From Marisediminitalea alba (GTDB lineage Bacteria; Pseudomonadota; Gammaproteobacteria; Enterobacterales; Alteromonadaceae), in assembly GCF_002993365.1 (NCBI RefSeq), contig NZ_PVNP01000146.1, positions 1 through 59,547 of the forward strand: 59,547 nucleotides of DNA, read 5' to 3'. The notes beneath the pieces were generated by a model, which was not told where the DNA came from, ran no database searches, and was given only the letters and a program-made list of their open reading frames with translations. A program made the position numbers and the translations under genes. Below are positions 46,330-54,683 of this stretch, one piece after another (the first letter of the stretch is position 1; every line of letters starts with the position of its first letter).

Positions 46330-47631
46330 TTGCACTCAATACGGCGCACGATAACGCTGGTGCTTATCAGCTCGCTGATCCTGGTGATTTTCAGTGCTGC
46401 GATCCATGGTTATCGCGCAGCGCTCTCGATGTCGTCGCGGTTTATGGATCAGGAGCTAACCACTCTGTTGTATTCGGTAGCACTGAGCAATGGTCAGCAA
46501 ATGGATGGCTTCGGTAGCAGTGAACTGGTGTATCAGATCTGGCGCGACGGTACACTAATCACCGACTCGCCCAATCAGCCAGATGAGCCGCTCACCATTG
46601 GCGCGGATGGTTTTTCTGAGCAAAACTTCGATGGTCGGCGCTGGCGGGTTTATAAACAGACTCTGACAGACGGTACTACAGTTATCGTTGGGCAGCCGTT
46701 ACAAAGCCGCGTGGGGTTAACCGATGCTTTAACGGTATCGGTCATTATGCCGTTTATTTATGCGGTACCGATATTGGCGCTTATCGTCTTCATATCGGTG
46801 AGTCTGGGGTTAAAGCCCCTTAAGTTACTGTCATCAAAACTGTCTAACCGCCAGGGCAAGGATTTGTCGCCGGTGTCTTTGCCCCAGGTGCCGACTGAAA
46901 TGCAGCCGGTGATGGACACCCTTAACACCATGTTCCTGCGCCTTAATGAAGCCTTTGAGCGCGAACAGCAGTTTGCTTCCAATGCCGCCCACGAGCTGCG
47001 CACACCACTGAGCGTAATGAAAATTAACCTGCATAATCTGGCCAAAGAGCGCCATGACGATGCGGGTAAACTGCAAGCCATACAGCAGGACACCGATCGA
47101 ATGATCCACGTAGTGAATCAAATTTTACTGCTGAGTCGCACCAGCCCGGAGATGTTTCACTTGCAATTAAGTAAGGTGGACGCTTTTGTTGTGGCGCAAA
47201 ATGTGATTGCCGACCTCTATAGCAAAATAGAAAGCAAACAGCAGGAAATCAGTCTTGAGGGCGACAGTGCATTTTTGATGAGCACCGAATTTACCCTGTA
47301 CACCATGTTACAAAACCTGATTGCTAACGCCAGTGCCTATTCGCCTCAGAGCGCAGCCATTCAGGTAACGGTGTTGAGTCAGGATAATCAGGTGTGTTTT
47401 ATGGTGGAAGACTCAGGCCCTGGTATAGCACCACATGAGCGCACCCAGGTGCTTAAACGCTTTTACCGCGACCAGAAAGATGAAAAGTACAAGTCAACGG
47501 GGAGTGGTCTGGGTCTGGCCATCGTTGGGCAAATTGTCACCTTGCATCATGGCAAAATTGCTCTCGATGATTCTGTGCTGGGGGGCTTAAAAGTGACGGT
47601 GAGTTTACCTTTTGAGGTAACTGAGTCATGA
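46330..47631 (+). CDS. Sensor histidine kinase, PmrB/QseC type
   Basis: This 433-residue inner-membrane kinase has TM1 (~8-28), a periplasmic domain (~35-125), TM2 (~138-160), a HAMP-like linker, phospho-acceptor His221 (AAHELRTPLSVMK) and an ATPase domain with NLIANASAYS, DSGPGIAP and GSGLGLAIV. The start is TTG at 46330, soon after the regulator stop. Its stop overlaps the cupredoxin start by four bases, so regulator, kinase and iron-type genes form one transcript. The kinase may sense ferric iron or another metal as PmrB does; no ExxE motif is seen in its periplasmic part. Confidence 0.84.
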   Translation: MHSIRRTITLVLISSLILVIFSAAIHGYRAALSMSSRFMDQELTTLLYSVALSNGQQMDGFGSSELVYQIWRDGTLITDSPNQPDEPLTIGADGFSEQNFDGRRWRVYKQTLTDGTTVIVGQPLQSRVGLTDALTVSVIMPFIYAVPILALIVFISVSLGLKPLKLLSSKLSNRQGKDLSPVSLPQVPTEMQPVMDTLNTMFLRLNEAFEREQQFASNAAHELRTPLSVMKINLHNLAKERHDDAGKLQAIQQDTDRMIHVVNQILLLSRTSPEMFHLQLSKVDAFVVAQNVIADLYSKIESKQQEISLEGDSAFLMSTEFTLYTMLQNLIANASAYSPQSAAIQVTVLSQDNQVCFMVEDSGPGIAPHERTQVLKRFYRDQKDEKYKSTGSGLGLAIVGQIVTLHHGKIALDDSVLGGLKVTVSLPFEVTES

Positions 47632-47984
47632 AGCTGATTCTGCAAACCATAACGCTAACCCTGTTAACACTGGCGCCATTGCATGCGTTGGCAGCGCTGC
47701 CAGAAGTGGTGATTGAAATTCGTGACCATCTGTTTATTCCGCAAACCGTGCGCATTCCGGAAGGTAAGAAAGTGCGTCTGGTATTTATTAACCATGATCC
47801 CTCGCCAGAGGAAATTGATAGTTTTGATCTTAACCGCGAGAAGGTGATTTTTGGCCACAGCAAAGGCACTATTTTCGTTGGCCCATTGCCAAATGGCCGC
47901 TATAAGTTTTTTGGTGAATTGCACCCGAATTCCGCATTGGGCTATGTCATTGTAGGCGACAAGGAGGCAACGGATGCTGATTAA
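47628..47984 (+). CDS. Periplasmic cupredoxin-domain protein
   Basis: This 118-residue protein has a signal peptide (~1-22) and a cupredoxin-like beta-sandwich (EVVIEIRDHLFIPQTVRIPEGKKVRLVFINHD, then GRYKFFGELHPNSALGYVIV). It resembles the EfeO N-terminal or P19-type accessory proteins of high-affinity iron uptake. No complete type 1 copper site is visible, but Glu/His residues could bind another metal. It overlaps the FTR1-like gene by 11 bp, implying a joint function. Confidence 0.78.
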   Translation: MKLILQTITLTLLTLAPLHALAALPEVVIEIRDHLFIPQTVRIPEGKKVRLVFINHDPSPEEIDSFDLNREKVIFGHSKGTIFVGPLPNGRYKFFGELHPNSALGYVIVGDKEATDAD

Positions 47985-48741
47985 CACCGTGATCCTGTTT
48001 ATTCGTGACACCTTGCCCGTATTTCTGTTGTTCAGCTTTTTACTGGCTCAGCAGGGGGGAAATGCGCGTTATCTGCTTGGCGGCACACTGGCGGGTTTTC
48101 TGATGGCTGTGGGATTGTATTTCAATTTATCCGTCGTTTCTGAATGGTTTGAGGGGGGCGGTCTGGAGCTCATTAAAACGCTGGTGCTGGTTGTTATGCT
48201 AAGCGGGTTGGGAGAGTTTGTCCGCCGGCAATATCAGGGCAATACCTCTTCAACGCAGTGGTTAAGTGCCTTGCTGATGGTTGGCATTACGTTTATTAAC
48301 GTGATCCATTTTATTATTTATTTACTTGCCTATTGGTCGGCATCCGATGCCGGTACGTCACTCATTCTGGGCAATGTCATTGGGCTTGGGATCAGCCTGA
48401 GCGTGGGGGTACTGCTCTATGTCGCAGTCGCTGCCATTCGTATTCAATTAATTAAGCTGGCAGTCCTGACGGTATTTTTTGCCGGTCAGATAGCTGGTAT
48501 CGCCATGTTACTGGAGCAAATTAATTTACTGCCAAATCAAAACCGTTTATGGGATACGTCTGGCTGGGTGGCAGACGACAGCGAGTACGGCCACTTCTTA
48601 AATGTATTAAATGGCTACGAAGCCACGCCTACCGGTGCTTACATGTTGATTTATCTGGCTGCAGTGCTGTTTCCTGTGATGTATTGCTATCTGTATTCGT
48701 TGCTTATTGGCAAGCGTCAGCTAACCGGGGATTTGAAATGA
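47974..48741 (+). CDS. Divergent FTR1/EfeU-like permease
   Basis: This 255-residue protein has seven predicted helices and the size and topology of FTR1 iron permeases. The iron-translocating REGLE motif of helix 1 appears here as RDTLP (residues 11-15), so the key second Glu is replaced by Pro. It may therefore transport another substrate or work differently. It lies between a cupredoxin and an outer-membrane protein in a two-component-controlled operon. It could be an FTR1-fold protein without iron permeation. Confidence 0.65.
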   Translation: MLINTVILFIRDTLPVFLLFSFLLAQQGGNARYLLGGTLAGFLMAVGLYFNLSVVSEWFEGGGLELIKTLVLVVMLSGLGEFVRRQYQGNTSSTQWLSALLMVGITFINVIHFIIYLLAYWSASDAGTSLILGNVIGLGISLSVGVLLYVAVAAIRIQLIKLAVLTVFFAGQIAGIAMLLEQINLLPNQNRLWDTSGWVADDSEYGHFLNVLNGYEATPTGAYMLIYLAAVLFPVMYCYLYSLLIGKRQLTGDLK

Positions 48742-49436
48742 GATTATATCTGGCTATCGCCCTCTTACTGCTTTTGCCGGGCAAAGTACTGGCCGACAGT
48801 TTTACCGTGGATCGGGTTTATCACCCTTACGTTTTGCCCTTCGAACGGGAAGTGGAATGGCGCCTGACCTCCAGGCAAAGTGAGGAAGATGGCAATATCC
48901 TCATGCAACGAATTTCTTTTGGGCATGCTTTATCGGAGTACACCATTCTGGAAGCCTATATTGTTGGCTCCCGCGATGAGTCGGGGGATTTTGGCGTGGC
49001 CGGTTACGAGCTGGAACTGCGCTCTATGCTTACCGAGCAGGGTCAGTACTGGGCTGACTGGGGTCTGTTATTCGAACTGGAAAAGCAAAACGCTAGCAAT
49101 GACTGGGAGTTCAAAGGCGGCGTGCTTACCGAAAAGGAACTGGGCCGCTTCAGCTTAACTACCAACGTGCTGTTGGTGTACGAATGGGGAGACACCATCG
49201 AGTCTGAGTTTGAAAGCGAGTTTAAAATGAAATTTCGCTATCGCTGGATCCCTGAAATTCAGCCTGCGGTAGAATTTTACGCGGCCGAGGATTTTATTGG
49301 CGTGGGCCCGGCCTTTATGGGTATCAAACGCTTTGATAAACAAAAGCAGCTTAAATGGGAGCTGGCGTTTATTGCCGGACTCAACGGTGACAGTAAAGAC
49401 CATACGCTGCGTATGGCCATGGAATACGAGTTTTAG
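48738..49436 (+). CDS. Putative outer-membrane beta-barrel protein
   Basis: This 232-residue exported protein has a signal peptide (~1-19, ending VLA). Strand-like alternation continues to the C-terminal aromatic residue (MAMEYEF), a typical barrel signature. ATG at 48738 overlaps the FTR1-like stop (ATGA). The longer frame that starts at 48549 lies inside the permease gene and is rejected. No family is named with confidence. It is the last gene of the TCS-cupredoxin-FTR1 operon and perhaps its outer-membrane element. Confidence 0.7.
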   Translation: MRLYLAIALLLLLPGKVLADSFTVDRVYHPYVLPFEREVEWRLTSRQSEEDGNILMQRISFGHALSEYTILEAYIVGSRDESGDFGVAGYELELRSMLTEQGQYWADWGLLFELEKQNASNDWEFKGGVLTEKELGRFSLTTNVLLVYEWGDTIESEFESEFKMKFRYRWIPEIQPAVEFYAAEDFIGVGPAFMGIKRFDKQKQLKWELAFIAGLNGDSKDHTLRMAMEYEF

Positions 49437-49836
49437 TAAATCGCTACACCCTTGATGTATATCGTCGCTACGCTACTGGCAATGGTGTTTGGCTGGCTGT
49501 CTTGGGCGGCCAGGCTCCCGCCAGATGCGTGGCAATGCCTGAAAATAGCCGCTTGAGTTAGCAAGACTGTAGTGCGCAAAATATAAATTGTACCGCCATC
49601 CATACCGGTAAACCCCAATTGCAATGCCAACATCTCTTGTGGCGTGCTGCACTGATGGTTGCTCCTGACCATTACTGTATACGCAGCCTGACTTAGTTTA
49701 TGGATTAAGAGGTGTTCACCTGAGTAGGCCAGAAATTGCTTGAGGCGCTAAACGATCAGTGAAATTCAACTCTTTGTCATTATTAACGAGTATCAACTTG
49801 CCACTATAAATAGCTAAATACCATAGGTACTGCATC
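49437..49836. other. Intergenic stretch with no recognisable gene
   Basis: I found no convincing gene, RNA or strong terminator here. A minus-strand frame at 49433-49672 (79 codons) has no ribosome site and no family resemblance. The region separates the FTR1 operon from the SBP gene and probably contains the promoter of the latter. Confidence 0.5.
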
Positions 49837-49968
49837 ATGGGGAAACAGTCCGCACATTATATTGGTGTTAGCGTGCAGAGAGGCCCTGAGGTATACTCTG
49901 AGATGGTTTTCAGGCAGCATAAGGTTGCTTTGGCAGATGAGGCAGAAAAATTAGCACAATGCGGTTAA
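49837..49968 (+). CDS. 43-residue small ORF overlapping the SBP gene start
   Basis: An ATG frame of 43 codons encodes a charged peptide (GKQSAHYIGVSVQR at the start, helix VALADEAEKLAQCG at the end). Its last 10 bases overlap the start of 49959-50753. AGGTA lies about 7 nt upstream. It could be a translated leader or simply chance coding. No homologue is recognised. Confidence 0.3.
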   Translation: MGKQSAHYIGVSVQRGPEVYSEMVFRQHKVALADEAEKLAQCG

Positions 49969-50753
49969 TTTCCTATTGCATACTCTTACTTCTAAGCAGT
50001 GTATTCTCTGCCGGTCGTGCAGTGGCCTTACCGCCGACGCAAGAGATCATCTTTGCGATTAATTCGCCCGGCTCACCGCCCTATCTGTATTTTGATACGC
50101 AAAGTCAGTCCTATCAGGGTGTGGTTGTGGACTTTTTTAACAGTTTTGCCGACAAGGCAAACCTGCGGGTCACTTACCTTGATTCCAGCCGCGCCCGCAA
50201 CGAGTTATTCCTGCGCCAGGGTAAGGCCGATATGTTTCTTTCTGGCGAGGAATGGCTGGACGACCCCAAGGGATTTATCTTCAGCAATCCGCTGCTACAG
50301 CATGATAGCTATCTGTACGCAACAACCGCTTTTGACGGGCCATTTGAGTTGGCTGAGAGTAGCGGAGAGTTGGTTTGTACCCGCCTTGGGTTTAAATATC
50401 CGGTGTTACAGACGGCTTTTGAAAGTGAACAGCACCCACTGATTCGTGTAAACTCGGCCAGCCAGACACTGATGGCGCTTATGCTCACCAAAGGCCGTTG
50501 TGATTATGCCATTATGAGCGAACAAAACGCGTTGTCGGTGCTCAATAAACGACAATTCTGCGACAATGAGTTTTATCAGTCTCCCAATGTGATCAGTAGT
50601 GTTGATCTGGTGCTTGTCCTCCGGCCCGGAAGGCAAGATCTGCTGCCAGTCATCAATCAGTACATGGCCAGTTATATCAACACGGGTCAACTCGCCCATT
50701 CCATTGAACGCCATTCCGGCGTCCACACATTTCCCAAGTTGCTCTGTGATTAA
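49959..50753 (+). CDS. Periplasmic amino-acid-type solute-binding protein
   Basis: This 264-residue exported protein has a signal peptide (~1-23). A bacterial extracellular solute-binding family 3 fold follows (INSPGSPPYLYFD-x7-YQGVVVDFFNSFADKAN, GKADMFLSGEEW, YAIMSEQNAL). No ABC permease or ATPase is nearby, so it may act as an orphan sensor or binding protein rather than a transporter part. It lies between the FTR1-like operon and the thermostable-hemolysin operon and has a tandem hairpin after it. Confidence 0.75.
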   Translation: MRLISYCILLLLSSVFSAGRAVALPPTQEIIFAINSPGSPPYLYFDTQSQSYQGVVVDFFNSFADKANLRVTYLDSSRARNELFLRQGKADMFLSGEEWLDDPKGFIFSNPLLQHDSYLYATTAFDGPFELAESSGELVCTRLGFKYPVLQTAFESEQHPLIRVNSASQTLMALMLTKGRCDYAIMSEQNALSVLNKRQFCDNEFYQSPNVISSVDLVLVLRPGRQDLLPVINQYMASYINTGQLAHSIERHSGVHTFPKLLCD

Positions 50754-50915
50754 AAGTCCGGCATTGCGGATTGAGTTTGTCGCTTAATTTGCGCGGAACG
50801 GCAGATCTCGTCAGCAGTTTTAGCCGGATTCGGATGGCTAACCCGTTGGTGTTATATAAAAAGAGCCAAGGCAAACCCGCTGATTTTTATTGGTGAGACA
50901 AGCTTTTAAGGAGAT

Positions 50916-50970
50916 CCGGATAACGTAGACGTTTCCGGAGTGCCCAAAAATCTGTAGATTTTTGGGCACT
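50916..50970 (+). terminator. Back-to-back hairpins after the SBP gene
   Basis: A 9-bp bulged stem (50916-50938) is followed at once by a perfect inverted repeat AGTGCCCAAAAATCT/AGATTTTTGGGCACT (50939-50953 and 50956-50970), with 15-base arms. The T-rich right arm could serve a minus- or plus-strand end. Its last two bases overlap the PmrA-like box, so it may also insulate or shape that promoter. Confidence 0.6.
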
Positions 50971-51001
50971 TAAGGTTCGCTTAATATTGACAGTTCATAA
51001 T
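50969..51001 (+). promoter_or_regulatory. PmrA/QseB-like box and promoter of the hemolysin operon
   Basis: CTTAAG-N5(GTTCG)-CTTAAT at 50969-50985, followed after exactly 10 nt by CATAAT (50996-51001), is nearly the same as the box and spacing at 45596-45628 (18 of 20 bases in the box plus ATT). It lies 33 nt upstream of the ATG at 51034. No classical -35 element is visible, as in activator-dependent promoters. Confidence 0.75.
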
Positions 51002-51033
51002 TTCGCTCAACAGTCACCCAATGAGACGAAGTT

Positions 51034-51744
51034 ATGTTGAGTACCATCCAACCTGTTTCAGAACAATTATCACGCCTGCGTGTTCCGCGTAAAGGCTCGA
51101 CTGTGGTGCCTGCTGCCAGCTTACCAACGTTACAGGTAGTCAATCAGCAAAGCACAAAGAGAAAAACCATTGAAAACCATATTGCTAAAGGCTTTAACCA
51201 GGCCTATCAGGCAGACATTACCGAATTTATGCCCGTGCTGGTTGCCCTCGGAGGTAACAACATCGAAGCCGCACTGGGCATTCGTACCGGCAATGAAAAA
51301 ATGTTTGTGGAAACCTATTTCCCTGACTCTTTGGAGCAGGCACTAAGCGATAATGGCATCCATTGTCCGCGCCATCGACTGGCCGAAATCGGTAATCTCT
51401 ACAGCAAATCTTCCCGCTATACCATGCCGTTGTTATTGCTCACCGCCATGGGATTATTTCAGCAGCATATTTCAGTATTGGTGTTTACTGCCACTACCCG
51501 ACTACAAAGAATGATGGAACATGGCGGCCTGGCTCTGCATTACCTTACAGACGCCGATGAAACCCGGTTAGGTGAGCCAAAACAAAATTGGGGTACCTAT
51601 TACCAAACAGGACCTAAAGTCGTGGCAGCCAAGGTCGCCGATATTATTCAGTTAACCCTGGACAACCCGAAATTACGCACCGGCTATGAGCAGTTTGCGC
51701 CTCTGGCTCCGGCGTTCTCGGCACAATTGGGAGCACAGTTATGA
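51034..51744 (+). CDS. Thermostable hemolysin (delta-VPH)-family protein
   Basis: This 236-residue protein matches the T_hemolysin family, named after the Vibrio delta-VPH. The fold has been related to GNAT/AHL-synthase-like acyltransferases (established for the family clan, not shown here). Characteristic parts are AYQADITEFMPVLVALG, EAALGIRTG, VETYF and EIGNLYSKSSRYTMPLLLL. It has no signal peptide. It overlaps the AMP-ligase gene by four bases, so an intracellular acyl-transfer role with that ligase is more plausible than a secreted toxin. It is the first gene of a CTTAAG-controlled operon. Confidence 0.8.
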   Translation: MLSTIQPVSEQLSRLRVPRKGSTVVPAASLPTLQVVNQQSTKRKTIENHIAKGFNQAYQADITEFMPVLVALGGNNIEAALGIRTGNEKMFVETYFPDSLEQALSDNGIHCPRHRLAEIGNLYSKSSRYTMPLLLLTAMGLFQQHISVLVFTATTRLQRMMEHGGLALHYLTDADETRLGEPKQNWGTYYQTGPKVVAAKVADIIQLTLDNPKLRTGYEQFAPLAPAFSAQLGAQL

Positions 51745-53186
51745 TTTTGCAAAACTGGCAACAATGGCCAGCCAGGCAAGCGCTTAGCTGGCGAAGCGGC
51801 AGTCTGACTTATGCAGAGTTGAATGACCGGGTGAGTCAGGTGGCTGACTGGTTGGCTTCGCACTTTGCAGAACGCATAGCATTGCTGGCCGATAACAGTG
51901 CCGAATGGATTACTTGCGATTTGGCCTGTCAGCGGGCAAATAAATTACTGGTTCCGGTACCACCTTATTTTTCAGCGACCCAGCGGCAACACCTGCTTGC
52001 CGAAGCCGGTATTGAACTCATTATCACCGATCAACCCAGATTGTTTTCCGGTGGTCAGCCGACGTCTTCGCCGTTTAATCAATTGTACGCAACATTGTGG
52101 GATAACCCGATGTTGCCAGAAGTCCCCGTCGGCACTGGGAAAGTTACCTTTACTTCCGGCTCTACCGGTAATCCTAAAGGCGTCTGCCTGAGCAATGTCT
52201 CGCAAGCCAGGGTTGCTGCCAGTTTGGATGCAGCGCTGAAGATGCCGCATGTGCGCCATCAATGCCTGTTACCTTTGGCAACCCTGCTGGAGAATATCGC
52301 TGGTGTGTACGCTCCTTTAATCTGTGGTGGCACAGTGGTGATCTGCGGTAGTGACGAGCTGGGTTTTTCCGGCGCCAGGTTAACCGACCCGGCGGCGATG
52401 CTAAGTGCTATCAGCAAAGCTCAGCCTCAATCGTTGATTCTGGTGCCAGAGCTCTTATTGATGCTGGTTACCGCCTGCAGTAATGGCTGGCAGCCACCAC
52501 GGTCATTAACGTTTATTGCGGTGGGCGGCGCTCATGTGCCCGCTGGTTTGATAACCACAGCCCGAGAAGTCGGTTTGCCGGTTTATCAGGGCTATGGCCT
52601 GTCTGAATGTGTCTCGGTAAATACTCTCAATCTGCCTGGTGCAGAAAGTGCCGATAGCGTAGGGCGCTCGCTTGGTCACAATACCCTAACGGTTGAAAAC
52701 GGTGAGCTGGTGGCCAGTGGGACGATTTTTCTTGGCTACCTGAATCAGCCTGAGTCGTTTTATCCATCAAAAGTGAAAACCGGCGATTTGGTGAGTAAAA
52801 AGGATGGTTATTACTACGTGGCTGGTCGCAAAAAAAATCTCATCATCACCTCTTTAGGGCGCAACATCTCGCCAGAGTGGATCGAGAGTCAACTGATGGC
52901 TGGTGGCTTGTTCAGCCAGGTATTGGTGGTAGGCGAAGCGCGCCCGCACTGCGCTGCACTACTGGTACCACGCCATAAATCGGTCACCGCGCAAATGATT
53001 GAACAATACCTTGCGGCAGTGAATAAACAACTGCCCGACTATGCCCGCTTACAGGCGTGGCAAACCCTGCCTGAAATTGCTGCCGATACCGGCTTATTTA
53101 CCGCTAATGGCAAATTAAAACGGGATAGAGCCGTTTCGCATTTTCAGTCTGTTATCGAAACTATGTACGCGCCAGAAATTGTATAG
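51741..53186 (+). CDS. AMP-dependent acyl/aryl ligase (ANL superfamily)
   Basis: The 481-residue enzyme activates a carboxylic acid as acyl-adenylate. The P-loop TFTSGSTGNPKGV (~136-148), the YQGYGLSECVS motif and KTGDLVSKKDGYYYVAGRKKNLIITSLGRNI are visible. The C-terminal catalytic lysine is likely in NGKLKRD. It is shorter than most acyl-CoA ligases but has both subdomains. No carrier-protein domain is attached and none is encoded nearby, so the acceptor may be CoA, an ACP or the product of the upstream acyltransferase-like gene. Confidence 0.85.
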   Translation: MILQNWQQWPARQALSWRSGSLTYAELNDRVSQVADWLASHFAERIALLADNSAEWITCDLACQRANKLLVPVPPYFSATQRQHLLAEAGIELIITDQPRLFSGGQPTSSPFNQLYATLWDNPMLPEVPVGTGKVTFTSGSTGNPKGVCLSNVSQARVAASLDAALKMPHVRHQCLLPLATLLENIAGVYAPLICGGTVVICGSDELGFSGARLTDPAAMLSAISKAQPQSLILVPELLLMLVTACSNGWQPPRSLTFIAVGGAHVPAGLITTAREVGLPVYQGYGLSECVSVNTLNLPGAESADSVGRSLGHNTLTVENGELVASGTIFLGYLNQPESFYPSKVKTGDLVSKKDGYYYVAGRKKNLIITSLGRNISPEWIESQLMAGGLFSQVLVVGEARPHCAALLVPRHKSVTAQMIEQYLAAVNKQLPDYARLQAWQTLPEIAADTGLFTANGKLKRDRAVSHFQSVIETMYAPEIV

Positions 53187-53202
53187 GCGAGGAGTAATCA
53201 GC

Positions 53203-53874
53203 ATGAATTTATATACCCGTTTAGAGCAGGAAACCCAGGCAGAAAGAGCTTATTTAACCAGTTCGCCTATCATTCAGCAGGTGTTTAAAGGTGATATTTC
53301 CCTGCACGATTACACCGCCTTCCTACGCGAAGCTTATCACCACGTAAAACACACAGTGCCTTTACTGATGGCCACCGGCGCGGCATTACCAGAGAGTAAA
53401 GAATGGTTGCGCGAAGCGGTTGGCGAGTATATCGAGGAAGAAATGGGCCACCAGGAATGGATCCTCAACGACCTGGCTACCTGCGGTGTGGATAAAGAGG
53501 AGGTTCGTCACAGTCAGCCTGCTGCGGCCACTGAATTAATGGTGGCTTACGCTTACGACGCAATACGTCGTAAAAATCCTTTGTGCTTCTTTGGCATGGT
53601 GTTCGTGCTGGAAGGTACCAGCATCGCGCTGGCGGATAACGCTGCCGCCATAATCAGGAAAACCCTGGATTTACCCGGTGGCGCGTTTAGCTATCTGCGT
53701 TCTCATGGGTCGCTGGATCAGGAGCATATCGTGTTCTTCCGTGACCTGATGAATAAAATTGACGATAAAGCTGAGCAGGATTTAATCATTCACTCTGCCA
53801 AAATGTTCTTTCAGTTGTACGCCAATATCTTCCGTACGCTGGAATGTAAAACAATGCTGGTGGAGGCCGCGTAA
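53203..53874 (+). CDS. Haem-oxygenase-like diiron (TenA/CADD-type) protein
   Basis: This 223-residue all-helical protein is of the TenA/haem-oxygenase-like fold. Potential metal ligands occur in the order expected for HDO enzymes: Glu44 and His47/50 (EAYHHVKH), Glu80 and His83 (EEEMGHQEW), Glu137 (VLEGTS), His168, Asp172 and His175 (SHGSLDQEH). HDO enzymes oxidise fatty acids or amino acids (for example UndA). ATG 53203 follows GAGGAG and MNLYTRLEQ fits the family start. The gene is between the ligase and an SDR in an operon, so an oxidative step on an acyl substrate is inferred. Confidence 0.8.
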   Translation: MNLYTRLEQETQAERAYLTSSPIIQQVFKGDISLHDYTAFLREAYHHVKHTVPLLMATGAALPESKEWLREAVGEYIEEEMGHQEWILNDLATCGVDKEEVRHSQPAAATELMVAYAYDAIRRKNPLCFFGMVFVLEGTSIALADNAAAIIRKTLDLPGGAFSYLRSHGSLDQEHIVFFRDLMNKIDDKAEQDLIIHSAKMFFQLYANIFRTLECKTMLVEAA

Positions 53875-54683
53875 TGGCTATTCAATGGCAACATCAGGTG
53901 TGCCTGATCACCGGCGCCTCCGGCGGTATTGGTGAAGCCATTGCCCGCAAACTGGCTGGCCTGGGTGCCTCGCTGATCCTGACTGGCCGCAATAGCGCTA
54001 AACTCAGCGAACTGCTTGAATCATTGCCAGGGCGTCACACGGTTGCCTGCGCTGATATCACCACGGCAGATGGTCTGGATAAGGTTGTGGCGGTGTGTCA
54101 TGAGCACCCGCCCACGATGCTGGTCAACAGCGCCGGTATTAATGAAATTGGCGATTTCAGTGCTATTCCAATGGCCCGTATTGAAGCGCTATTGACCACT
54201 AACTTAACGGCGCCTATCGCCCTGACCCAGCGCTTACTTCCTGTATTGCAACGTGCAGGCAAGAGTTACGTGGTCAATGTTGGCTCTACCTTTGGCAGTA
54301 TTGGCTTCCCTTGTCATGCAGCCTATTGCGCGTCTAAGTTCGGTTTACGCGGATTTACCGAATCACTTATTCGCGAGTATGCGCACAGTTCAGTTAACTT
54401 TTTTTATCTGGCGCCGCGGGCCACTCAAACGGCCATTAATTCCGATGCAGTGGTATCGATGAATAAGGCTCTGGGTAATCAGATGGACCCGCCTGAACGG
54501 GTTGCTGATGCCCTGGTTGCACAACTGGAAGGTAATAAATCCCGTTGGTTTATTGGTTTCCCGGAAAAACTGTTTGCCCGCATTAATGGTGCATTTCCTG
54601 GCATTGTCGACCGTGCGCTTATTAAAAAACTACCCGTTATTCAACGCTTTTTGACATCTGTCACAAAGGAGAAACTGTCATGA
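53874..54683 (+). CDS. Short-chain dehydrogenase/reductase
   Basis: This 269-residue SDR has NAD(P) motif TGASGGIG (13-20), NSAG (85-88), Ser138, Tyr151 and Lys155 (AYCASKFG). The long C-terminal extension carries helices similar to lipid- or polyketide-acting SDRs. It overlaps the HDO stop by one base (TAATG) and the TPR gene by four. It probably reduces or oxidises the acyl product made by the ligase and HDO protein. Confidence 0.87.
   Translation: MAIQWQHQVCLITGASGGIGEAIARKLAGLGASLILTGRNSAKLSELLESLPGRHTVACADITTADGLDKVVAVCHEHPPTMLVNSAGINEIGDFSAIPMARIEALLTTNLTAPIALTQRLLPVLQRAGKSYVVNVGSTFGSIGFPCHAAYCASKFGLRGFTESLIREYAHSSVNFFYLAPRATQTAINSDAVVSMNKALGNQMDPPERVADALVAQLEGNKSRWFIGFPEKLFARINGAFPGIVDRALIKKLPVIQRFLTSVTKEKLS

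Noticed and set aside
48549..48737. N-terminal extension of the OMP gene
   Set aside because: Lies wholly inside the FTR1-like gene in another frame, and ATG at 48738 begins a proper signal peptide.
49433..49672. Minus-strand frame of 79 codons after the OMP gene
   Set aside because: Overlaps the OMP stop, has no ribosome site and no family pattern.
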